DNA from: Kluyvera georgiana ATCC 51603
GTDB taxonomy: Bacteria; Pseudomonadota; Gammaproteobacteria; Enterobacterales; Enterobacteriaceae
Assembly (NCBI RefSeq): GCF_001654985.1
Contig: NZ_LXEU01000049.1
Span: 180,646 to 244,645, forward strand
Direction of reading: 5' to 3'
DNA length: 64,000 nt
The notes under the pieces were generated by a model. That model was given only the letters and a program-made list of their open reading frames with translations, was not told the origin of the DNA and ran no database searches. Position numbers and translations under genes: made by a program. Each line of letters starts with the position of its first letter. Position 1 is the stretch's first letter. This document shows, piece after piece, positions 57,407-64,000 of this stretch.

Positions 57407-57635
57407 GACGGTATCCTCTGCTCAAATCTACCGTCATTTCAGGGAAGGCGTGACGGTAAAATCCGCAATTTACCGCAACCGCTTTTCGTTGAATACGTCA
57501 AAAATACCGTCAGAAAAGTGATGCTTTCTGCTGTGGCGTGGCGAGAGATGGTCAGAAGGAGAAACTGGCGCTGCAATCCGCGCCAGCTCTGGGTTTAGCA
57601 ATGGTTGCCTGATGTTAGCAAGAGATCAGTACGCA

Positions 57636-59252
57636 TTAGTGCTTCACAATATACATCGTATGCGTATACGCCACGTCTTCCGGATTGGTGATCGGGTATC
57701 CTTTCACCCACGGCTTGATTAAGCGGCCGTTGGTATACTGGTAGATGGGCGCAATCGGTGCTTTTTCGGCGAGGATTTTTTCCGCGGCGTTGTAGTCGGC
57801 GTTACGCGCCTCGGCGGTGTTTTCCAGGCTCGCCTGACGGATCACTTTGTCATAGGCAGGATCGTTAAAGCGCGCAATGTTGCCGCTGTTCGTCGAGGTC
57901 AGCAGCGACAGGAAAGTAGACGGTTCATTGTAATCGCCCACCCACGAAGCGCGAATCACATCGAAGTTGCCGGTATTGCGGCTATCGATATAGGTTTTCC
58001 ACTCCTGGTTTTGCAGCTTCACGTCGACGCCCAGATTTTTCTTCCACATCGACGCCACGGCGATGGCAATCTTCTGGTGCACTTCCTGGGTATTGTACAG
58101 CAGCGTCAGCTTCAGCGGACGATTCGGGCCATAGCCTGCCGCTTGCAGCAACATTTTCGCCTGCGCGTTCAGCTCCGCCTGGCTGCTCTCTTCCAGCGCC
58201 GACGGTTGTGGTTTAAAGCCTGCGGTCACATCCGGCGTAAAGCGCCACGCCGGCTTTTCCCCCGTCCCCAGCACCTTCTCAGCGATGATACGACGATCGA
58301 TGCTCATACTGAGCGCCAGACGCACGCGCGCATCAGCGGTTGGGCCTTTTTGGGTGTTAAAGGCGTAGTAATAGGTGCCCAGCTGCGCAGGCGTGAAGAC
58401 CTGGCCCGGCAGCTCTTTTTTGAGCTTCTGGTACTGGTTTTTCGCGAACGATTCGGTGATATCGATATCCCCGGCCTGATAGCGTTTGGTGGCCGCAGAT
58501 TCCTGGTTAATCGGCATAAACGTGACTTTCTGAATCACCGTTTTGGCGTTATCCCAGTAGTATTTGTTCGGCACCGCCACCAGCTTTTCATTCACGACCC
58601 GGTCGACCAGAACATAGGCGCCGTTACCCACCAGTTTCCCCGGACGCGTCCAGTTTTTATCACTTTCGACAACGGTTTTATTCACCGGATAGAGCGAGAA
58701 GTTAGCTGTCAGATTCACGAACCACGGGAGAGGCTTATCGAGCTGGACCCGCAGCGTGTGCGCGTCCACCGCTGTCACCCCGAGGGTTTCAGGCTTGGCT
58801 TTGCCGTCAATAATATCTTGCGCATTCGTGATGCCCGCTAACGCCGCAAACCAGGCAAACGGCGAGGTGGTTTTCGGGTCAACCAGACGCTGCCAGCTGT
58901 AGACGAAATCCTGCGCCGTCACCGGCGTGCCGTCCGACCATTTGGCGTCGTTGCGAAGGGTAAACGTCCAGATTTTCTGATCGTTGGTCTGCCAGCGGGT
59001 GGCAACGCCCGGAATGATATTGCCGTTGGCATCCTGATTCACCAGGCCTTCATACAGATCGCGAATCACCTGAATTTCCGGCAGCCCCACCGCCTTCGCG
59101 GGATCTAATGAAGCGGGTTCATCTTTAATGTGGCGAACCAGCTCTTGCTGCTTTGCCAGCACCGTTCCGGCGGGAACGTCGGCCGCGACGGCGAGAGAAC
59201 TCAGACCTGAAAGCAAGACGGCGCAACAGGTCAAGGTGAACGGTAACTTCAT
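57636..59252 (-). CDS. mppA: Murein tripeptide-binding protein MppA
   Basis: Periplasmic peptide-binding protein of the OppA type, 538 residues, that delivers L-Ala-D-Glu-meso-DAP to the Opp permease. The signal ends LAVAA; family motifs include HIKDEPASLDPAKAVG, WTFTLRNDAKWSDGTPVTAQDF and RVRLALSMSIDRRIIAE. It is OppA-like in sequence; synteny with mpaA and ycjG, both in murein-peptide use, identifies MppA. Confidence 0.92.
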   Translation of the reverse strand: MKLPFTLTCCAVLLSGLSSLAVAADVPAGTVLAKQQELVRHIKDEPASLDPAKAVGLPEIQVIRDLYEGLVNQDANGNIIPGVATRWQTNDQKIWTFTLRNDAKWSDGTPVTAQDFVYSWQRLVDPKTTSPFAWFAALAGITNAQDIIDGKAKPETLGVTAVDAHTLRVQLDKPLPWFVNLTANFSLYPVNKTVVESDKNWTRPGKLVGNGAYVLVDRVVNEKLVAVPNKYYWDNAKTVIQKVTFMPINQESAATKRYQAGDIDITESFAKNQYQKLKKELPGQVFTPAQLGTYYYAFNTQKGPTADARVRLALSMSIDRRIIAEKVLGTGEKPAWRFTPDVTAGFKPQPSALEESSQAELNAQAKMLLQAAGYGPNRPLKLTLLYNTQEVHQKIAIAVASMWKKNLGVDVKLQNQEWKTYIDSRNTGNFDVIRASWVGDYNEPSTFLSLLTSTNSGNIARFNDPAYDKVIRQASLENTAEARNADYNAAEKILAEKAPIAPIYQYTNGRLIKPWVKGYPITNPEDVAYTHTMYIVKH

Positions 59253-59443
59253 GTCATCCCCTTAAAATAGGTCAATCCACACAACTCGATGAAAATATTA
59301 TTTGTTTCACTCACGTTAATTGCAAACAGCATGTCACATAAACTTGATATATCCCCAGCAATATCCATAAGGGAAACTATTTGATTCGCGGCGATTTTTG
59401 CACAACACTGCTCATTATCCTCTTTGTGTATCAGGACTCACCT

Positions 59444-60163
59444 ATGTCAGCTACCCGCCCCCGCGCCCAGCGCGGCGCTTTCCCGCCCGGGACACAGCAC
59501 TACGGTCGTTCACTGTTAGGCGCGCCGCTTATCTGGTTTCCCGCGCCGCTGGCCGGTCCGCAGAGCGGCTTAATCATTGCCGGTACGCACGGTGATGAAA
59601 ACGCCTCGGTGGTCACCCTCTCCTGCGCGCTGCGCACGCTGGCACCGGAGCTACGGCGTCATCACGTAATACTGGCCGTAAACCCGGATGGCTGCCAACT
59701 GGGGCTGCGCGCGAACGCCAACGGCGTGGATCTTAATCGCAACTTTCCCTCGGCCAACTGGAAAGCCGGTGAAACGGTCTATCGCTGGAACAGCGCGGCC
59801 GAGCAGCGCGATGTGGTCTTGCTGACCGGTAGCCGCCCCGGTTCCGAACCGGAAAGCCGCGCGCTGTGTCAGCTCATTCATCAGATAACCCCGGCATGGG
59901 TGGTGTCGTTCCATGACCCGCTGGCTTGTATTGAAGACGCCCGCGACAGCGAGCTAGGACAATGGCTGGCGGACGCGTTCACGCTACCGCTGGTCAGCAG
60001 CGTCGGCTACGAAACGCCCGGCTCGTTCGGCAGTTGGTGCAACGATATCGGCCTGCACTGCATTACCGCCGAGTTTCCGGCAATCTCATCGGACGAGGCC
60101 AGCGAGCGCTACCTGTCAGCGATGACAGGGTTGCTGCACTGGCAGTCGGCGCATCACAAATGA
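59444..60163 (+). CDS. mpaA: Murein peptide amidase MpaA
   Basis: A zinc carboxypeptidase (M14) that cleaves the gamma-D-Glu-meso-DAP bond of recycled murein tripeptide. The product has 239 residues; metal ligands lie in AGTHGDENAS and VSFHDPLACIED. DLNRNFPSANW is a second family motif and the catalytic Glu is in CITAEFPAIS. Start at 59444 after AGGA. The last 10 bases overlap the 3' end of the convergent ycjG. Confidence 0.94.
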   Translation: MSATRPRAQRGAFPPGTQHYGRSLLGAPLIWFPAPLAGPQSGLIIAGTHGDENASVVTLSCALRTLAPELRRHHVILAVNPDGCQLGLRANANGVDLNRNFPSANWKAGETVYRWNSAAEQRDVVLLTGSRPGSEPESRALCQLIHQITPAWVVSFHDPLACIEDARDSELGQWLADAFTLPLVSSVGYETPGSFGSWCNDIGLHCITAEFPAISSDEASERYLSAMTGLLHWQSAHHK

Positions 60164-61119
60164 AGCTCTCCGCAGGTAAAGCGTAAAGCTGGCTGCGCGT
60201 CAGCGGCCAGCCACGTTGGACCGTCGAGGTCGGCAAAGCGCACCTGCGGAACCAACGGTAGCGCGGCGGCAATGGCGCGAGAAGTACACAGCATACAACC
60301 CAGCATCAACGCGAACCCTTGCGCTTTGGCTTCCGCAGCCAGCGCCAGCGCCTCGCTGAGTCCGCCGGTTTTATCCAGCTTGATATTGACCATGTCATAG
60401 CGTCCGCGTAGCGCCGGCAGATCTTCACGGGTATGACAGCTTTCATCCGCGCAGATTGGCAACGGATGAATAAAGTTCTCCAGCGCCTCATCTTCGCCTA
60501 CCGGTAACGGCTGCTCGAGCATCGCTACGTTGAGATCGGCCAATAGCTGACAGCGTGCGGCCAGGCCGTCGCTACGCCAGGATTCGTTCGCATCGACTAT
60601 CAGCGTGGCCCCCGGTGCCGCGTCACGAATCGCCACCATCCGCTCACAAATAAAGTGGTTATCAAGCTTCACCTTTAGCAGCCGGGCACCGCTTTCAAAC
60701 AGCGCCCTTGCACTGGCTGCCATCTGTTCCGGCGTGCCGATGACGACCGTTTGTGCCGTCGTGATTGTCTCCGGCAGCGTGACGCCCAATTGAGTGACAA
60801 CGTCACTTCCAGTGAGCGCGGTTTCCAGATTCCAGAGCGCACAGTCGACCGCATTGCGTGCCGCCCCTGCCGGTAGCAGATGATTGAGCTGCTCGCGCGT
60901 GATGCCGTGTTCAAGCTGCTCGCCAATCGCCATAATCTGCGCCATCACCGAAGCGATGCTCTCTCCATAGCGTGGATAAGGCGTGCACTCGCCAATGCCT
61001 TTGATGCCATCTTGCTCCAGCTCGACCACCACGACCTTTGCTTCGCTGCGGCTACCGCGCGCAATGACAAACGGCGTATGCAGCGGCCAGGCCTCTTCAA
61101 ACACTCGCAGCTTTCTCAT
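60154..61119 (-). CDS. ycjG: L-Ala-D/L-Glu epimerase YcjG
   Basis: Enolase-superfamily epimerase of 321 residues (as in E. coli) that converts L-Ala-D-Glu released from murein into L-Ala-L-Glu. The catalytic Lys is in LLKVKLDNH, metal ligands are in IVDANESW, MLEQPLP and ICADESCH, and the second catalytic Lys is in VNIKLDKTGG. The start at 61119 follows AAGGAGCC; an ATG at 61134 lies upstream. The enzyme acts after MpaA, encoded convergently. Confidence 0.96.
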   Translation of the reverse strand: MRKLRVFEEAWPLHTPFVIARGSRSEAKVVVVELEQDGIKGIGECTPYPRYGESIASVMAQIMAIGEQLEHGITREQLNHLLPAGAARNAVDCALWNLETALTGSDVVTQLGVTLPETITTAQTVVIGTPEQMAASARALFESGARLLKVKLDNHFICERMVAIRDAAPGATLIVDANESWRSDGLAARCQLLADLNVAMLEQPLPVGEDEALENFIHPLPICADESCHTREDLPALRGRYDMVNIKLDKTGGLSEALALAAEAKAQGFALMLGCMLCTSRAIAAALPLVPQVRFADLDGPTWLAADAQPALRFTCGELHL

Positions 61120-61219
61120 TCTGGCTCCTTTCATTCAGGCATAAATAGGGTTTGCCGTGTTAACGCCTGTTGTCATACACTAGGGTCGACGTTAACTATA
61201 TGTAAACAGGAAGATAATC

Positions 61220-61726
61220 ATGTCGCAAACCGTACATTTCCAGGGCAATCCCGTTGCTGTTCAAGGTTCTATCCCACAGGCGGGCGATAAAGCTCAACCG
61301 TTTACGCTGGTGGCAAAAGATCTGTCGGACGTCACCCTCGGCCAGTTCGCCGGCAAACGTAAAGTTCTGAACATTTTCCCGAGCATCGATACCGGCGTTT
61401 GCGCGGCATCCGTGCGTAAATTCAACCAGCTGGCGGGTGAACTGGCGAATACCGTCGTTCTGTGCGTATCCGCTGACCTGCCGTTCGCCCAGTCTCGCTT
61501 CTGCGGCGCGGAAGGCCTGAGCAACGTCGTCACCCTGTCCACCCTGCGTGCGCCGGAATTCCTGCAGACCTATGGCGTCGGCATTGCCGATGGCGCGCTG
61601 AAAGGCCTGGCGGCGCGTGCCGTCGTCGTTATCGATGAAAACGACAACGTCGTGTACAGCGAGCTGGTGAACGAAATCACCAACGAACCGGATTACGATG
61701 CGGCACTGGCAGCACTGAAAGCGTAA
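61220..61726 (+). CDS. tpx: Thiol peroxidase Tpx
   Basis: Atypical 2-Cys peroxiredoxin of 168 residues that reduces organic peroxides using thioredoxin. The peroxidatic Cys61 is in [12 protein letters not shown] and the resolving Cys95 in [10 protein letters not shown], at the standard positions. A terminator follows directly. Confidence 0.97.
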   Translation: MSQTVHFQGNPVAVQGSIPQAGDKAQPFTLVAKDLSDVTLGQFAGKRKVLNIFPSIDTGVCAASVRKFNQLAGELANTVVLCVSADLPFAQSRFCGAEGLSNVVTLSTLRAPEFLQTYGVGIADGALKGLAARAVVVIDENDNVVYSELVNEITNEPDYDAALAALKA

Positions 61727-61731
61727 TACCG

Positions 61732-61766
61732 TTGTCCTGACCACAGCGTGGTCAGGACAATTTCTT
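61732..61766 (+). terminator. Terminator of tpx
   Basis: TTGTCCTGACCAC-AGC-GTGGTCAGGACAA followed by TTTCTT. The 220 bases between it and the end of tyrR hold nothing else I can identify. Confidence 0.88.
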
Positions 61767-61986
61767 ATCCCTCAGCCTCTTAGACTATATGATTTGCGGT
61801 ACTGGAGGGGGGTTTTTGCCATATATTTTCGAAAACTGGTGATAAACCAGGCATATTCTGTAAATCCCGACTGTTCCCCCACTTCTCCCGACGAAAACGA
61901 CGCGATGCATGCCCTTTCGAGCAACCTGTGGCTTCGGCTAGCGCCTCCAGCGAGCAGTGCCCCTGAAGGACAATGTGGGAAAAGGG

Positions 61987-63540
61987 TTACTCTTCCCCTT
62001 TCTTATTGCTCAGGCCATATTCCCGCAATTTGTTCGCAATCGCCGTGTGCGATACGCCCAGCCGTTTGGCCAGCTTACGGGTGCTCGGATAGCTGCGGTA
62101 AAGCTGGGTCAGCACCGAGCGTTCAAAGCGGCGGGTAATATCGTCCAGAGAGCCTTCCATCGCCTCTTCGCCGACCGCGGCGCTTGAAACGTCATGATCC
62201 GGCAACAGCACGTCCTGCGGACGCAGCTCGTAACCTTCTAACTGGGTCAACGCGCGGTAGACCGCGTTTTTCAACTGACGAACGTTTCCCGGCCAGCCGT
62301 AGCGGGTGAGCACGGTGTTCAGGTCGGTAGACAGCTTAGGCCGCGAAATCCCTTGCTCATCGGCAAAGCGCGCAACAAACAGTTCGGTCAGCGGCATGAT
62401 ATCCTGCGGGCGATCGCGCAGCGGCGGCAGGTTCAGCGTCAGGACGTTAAGGCGATAGTAGAGATCCTCGCGGAACAGCCCTTTCTGCACCAGCTCCACC
62501 AGATTTTTCTGCGTCGCGCAGATAACGCGCACGTCAACGTGCACTTCGTGATCTTCGCCAACGCGGCGGAAAGTGCCGTCGTTAAGGAAGCGCAGCAGTT
62601 TGGTCTGCATACGCGGCGACATTTCACCAATTTCATCCAGCAGCACCGACCCGCCGTTAGCCTGCTCGAAGAAGCCCTTCTTACCGTCGGCGGCGTCGCC
62701 AAACAGCTCGCTCTCCACCGCATCTTCCGGGATAGAGCCACAGTTCAGCGCCAGATACGGCTTCGCCGCACGCGGGCTCGCCAGATGGCAGGCATGCGCC
62801 AGCAGATCCTTACCGGTGCCCGTTTCGCCGACGATCAGCAGCGGCGCGGTGAGCAGCGCCAGCTTGCGCGCCTGATCCACCACCTGACGCATGCGCGGGC
62901 TCACGGCGACAATCTGGCTGAACGCGCTGACATCCTGCGTGGTCATGGTTTGCAGCTGACGGCCCATGCGCAGCGTGGAGCGGAGCATCACTACCGCACC
63001 GGCCAGAATACGCGCGTCATTCTCACCGTTGAGATAGACCGGCGTGGCCTCCAGCAGGAAGTTTTGCCCGTGGATCACCACATGTTCAGCATGTGACTCC
63101 ACCGTATCGCTCTCCAGCCAACGCTGGAAGTTGAAGCCGCTTATCAGTTGCGCCACGTTATGGTTGCGCATGCGCTCCTGGCTAAGACCAAACAGCTGGC
63201 AGCTTGCCGGGTTAGCGCGTTCAATTTTGCTGCGCGTGTCCAACGAGAGCACCGGCTCCGGCATCGCTTCCAGCAGCGCGCTCAGCGCCAGATGTTCGCG
63301 CTCGGAGGGCATCCACGGCACGGTGCGGACGTCGGTGACGCCAGCAATACGGCGGATTTCCGCCATCAGGCTGCTGAAGCTGGCGAAATCCAGCTCCGCG
63401 AAATTCAGGTAGATTCGGCCAACAGGGTCGATATCGATACCGCGCAGGTCAATGCCGCGCAGCACCAATAAATCGAGCAGTTCACGTGTCAGACCGAGAC
63501 GGTCTTCACAAAAGACTTCAAGACGCATGTGGGGGTTCAC
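61987..63540 (-). CDS. tyrR: Transcriptional regulator TyrR
   Basis: A 517-residue regulator of aromatic amino acid genes (513 in E. coli). N-terminal ACT domain (MRLEVFCEDRLGLTRELLDLL), PAS domain (MPEPVLSLDTRSKIERANPA), AAA+ domain with Walker A GETGTGKDL and Walker B GGSVLLDEIGEM, then C-terminal helix-turn-helix (TRKLAKRLGVSHTAIANKLREYGL). The GAFTGA loop that touches sigma-54 is replaced by GDAADGKKG, as expected for TyrR, which works with sigma-70. A TyrR box lies upstream. Confidence 0.97.
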   Translation of the reverse strand: MNPHMRLEVFCEDRLGLTRELLDLLVLRGIDLRGIDIDPVGRIYLNFAELDFASFSSLMAEIRRIAGVTDVRTVPWMPSEREHLALSALLEAMPEPVLSLDTRSKIERANPASCQLFGLSQERMRNHNVAQLISGFNFQRWLESDTVESHAEHVVIHGQNFLLEATPVYLNGENDARILAGAVVMLRSTLRMGRQLQTMTTQDVSAFSQIVAVSPRMRQVVDQARKLALLTAPLLIVGETGTGKDLLAHACHLASPRAAKPYLALNCGSIPEDAVESELFGDAADGKKGFFEQANGGSVLLDEIGEMSPRMQTKLLRFLNDGTFRRVGEDHEVHVDVRVICATQKNLVELVQKGLFREDLYYRLNVLTLNLPPLRDRPQDIMPLTELFVARFADEQGISRPKLSTDLNTVLTRYGWPGNVRQLKNAVYRALTQLEGYELRPQDVLLPDHDVSSAAVGEEAMEGSLDDITRRFERSVLTQLYRSYPSTRKLAKRLGVSHTAIANKLREYGLSNKKGEE

Positions 63541-63598
63541 CCTTATAAGCCAAAGACGTATGAATCATAAGACACTTATTCGCTGGCGTGAAGATGAC

Positions 63599-63616
63599 TG
63601 TCAACAATTATTGACA
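63599..63616 (-). promoter_or_regulatory. TyrR box, likely autoregulatory
   Basis: TGTCAA-N6-TTGACA, a perfect dyad with the TyrR spacing (consensus TGTAAA-N6-TTTACA, one change per half). It lies 58-76 bases upstream of the tyrR start, where E. coli TyrR represses its own gene. Confidence 0.7.
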
Positions 63617-63697
63617 GTATGGCGGAAAAATAGTCGTTGCGCCGTAAAGTTATGCGTTCAATTAATAAACCGTACCCAACGGTCCCCTCGCCCCTTC

Positions 63698-63713
63698 CTG
63701 TCTCTTATACACA
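63698..63713 (+). repeat. Sequence identical to the first 16 bases of the Tn5 mosaic end
   Basis: CTGTCTCTTATACACA equals bases 1-16 of the 19-base mosaic end (CTGTCTCTTATACACATCT). It differs from the IS50 outside end (CTGACTCTTATACACAAGT) at one base within those 16. From 63714 the sequence (AATTCGTGGG) matches neither. It may be the terminal repeat of an IS50-group element or a library/assembly artefact. It coincides with the point where tyrR upstream DNA stops. Confidence 0.6.
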
Positions 63714-63792
63714 AATTCGTGGGACAGGCCTAATATCTGTCAGTAAGGTGAAGGGTTCCGTTCACTTTACGTCAGGCGAAACATGAGATCTT

Positions 63793-63978
63793 TTCACCGG
63801 TGAACGGGCCAAGGGGGGCGGCCGCGCCCCCCTTGACAATCCCCGCGGCCCCGCGGGGACTCATCGGTTTCAGTAGCTCTGGTTTTTGCTGTTAACTAAA
63901 AGACCACACTAGTGTTGGTGGCGTCTAAATCGCCGAAGCGTTCCCTGAAGGCCGGGGCAGCCCACAGGGATGTGGGCT
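63793..63978. repeat. Cluster of four perfect inverted repeats, GC-rich
   Basis: TTCACCGGTGAA (63793-63804); AAGGGGGGCG-GCCG-CGCCCCCCTT (63811-63834); CCCCGCGG-CC-CCGCGGGG (63841-63858); AGCCCACA-GGGA-TGTGGGCT (63959-63978). Four perfect dyads in 186 bases exceed what ordinary intergenic DNA shows. No complete coding frame is evident, though a short minus-strand frame (about 34 codons, ending near 63898) runs off the window edge. Role unknown; a structured RNA or a mobile intergenic element are the main options. Confidence 0.6.
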
Positions 63979-64000
63979 GAGGGCGCGGCTTTACAGGGAC

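Noticed and set aside
63698..63740. Definite Nextera adaptor contamination
   Set aside because: Only 16 of 19 mosaic-end bases match and the following bases do not continue as either Nextera adaptor, so contamination is possible but not shown.

Overview
The window is chromosomal DNA of an enterobacterium (Enterobacteriaceae) related to Klebsiella, Enterobacter and Kosakonia. Almost every core gene has a close, full-length Escherichia coli counterpart: nagZ, lpoB, ydbH, ldhA, ydbK, pykF, lpp, the suf operon, ttcA, dbpA, zntB, mppA, tpx and tyrR. The blocks are joined differently from E. coli, and the gene set between them (a PBP3-like transpeptidase, a quinate/shikimate cluster, an OmpN/OmpK37-type porin) fits that wider group. 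The genus cannot be fixed from the sequence alone.

Layout. 1-3.2 kb: nagZ (cut by the left edge), thiK, lpoB, ycfL, hinT, all minus. 3.3-13.9 kb: ydbL-ynbE-ydbH, ldhA, hslJ, ydbJ, ydbK, the sRNA MicC and ompN. 14-18.5 kb (accessory): a three-gene operon of a Tat-exported transglutaminase-like protein with MerT- and MerP-like proteins, an FtsI paralogue, and a broken esterase. 18.6-19.1 kb: an Ldr/Rdl type I toxin-antitoxin locus. 19.1-22.8 kb: a FecCD-type ABC importer operon converging on a ModA-like gene, both with ModE-like operators. 22.8-27.7 kb: shikimate/quinate catabolism with its TetR regulator. 27.7-37.1 kb: fumD, pykF, lpp, ldtE and sufABCDSE. 37.1-43.8 kb: accessory material (an atypical SDR, a methyltransferase remnant), amyA, two small unknown genes, umuDC under LexA, and an integrase remnant next to ttcA. 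43.8-47.5 kb: ttcA, dbpA, the sRNA FnrS and zntB. 47.7-57.4 kb: a chemoreceptor divergent from an MHYT-GGDEF-EAL protein, stress and redox enzymes, an orphan REC-REC-Hpt protein coupled to an exported GH2 glycosidase, and a P4-type integrase fragment. 57.6-63.5 kb: murein-peptide recycling (mppA, mpaA, ycjG), tpx and tyrR. 63.7-64 kb: an abrupt change to a hairpin-rich, Tn5-end-like segment.

How the parts work together. Cell-envelope upkeep dominates: LpoB, YdbH/YnbE/YdbL, Lpp, LdtE, the PBP3-like enzyme, NagZ, MppA, MpaA and YcjG. Anaerobic and redox metabolism is also strong: LdhA, YdbK, PykF, FnrS, Suf, Tpx.

The most noteworthy signal is at 19.1-22.8 kb. An importer of the vitamin B12/siderophore type and a ModA-like protein without signal peptide each carry a dyad with the spacing of a ModE operator, which argues that the locus handles molybdate or tungstate.
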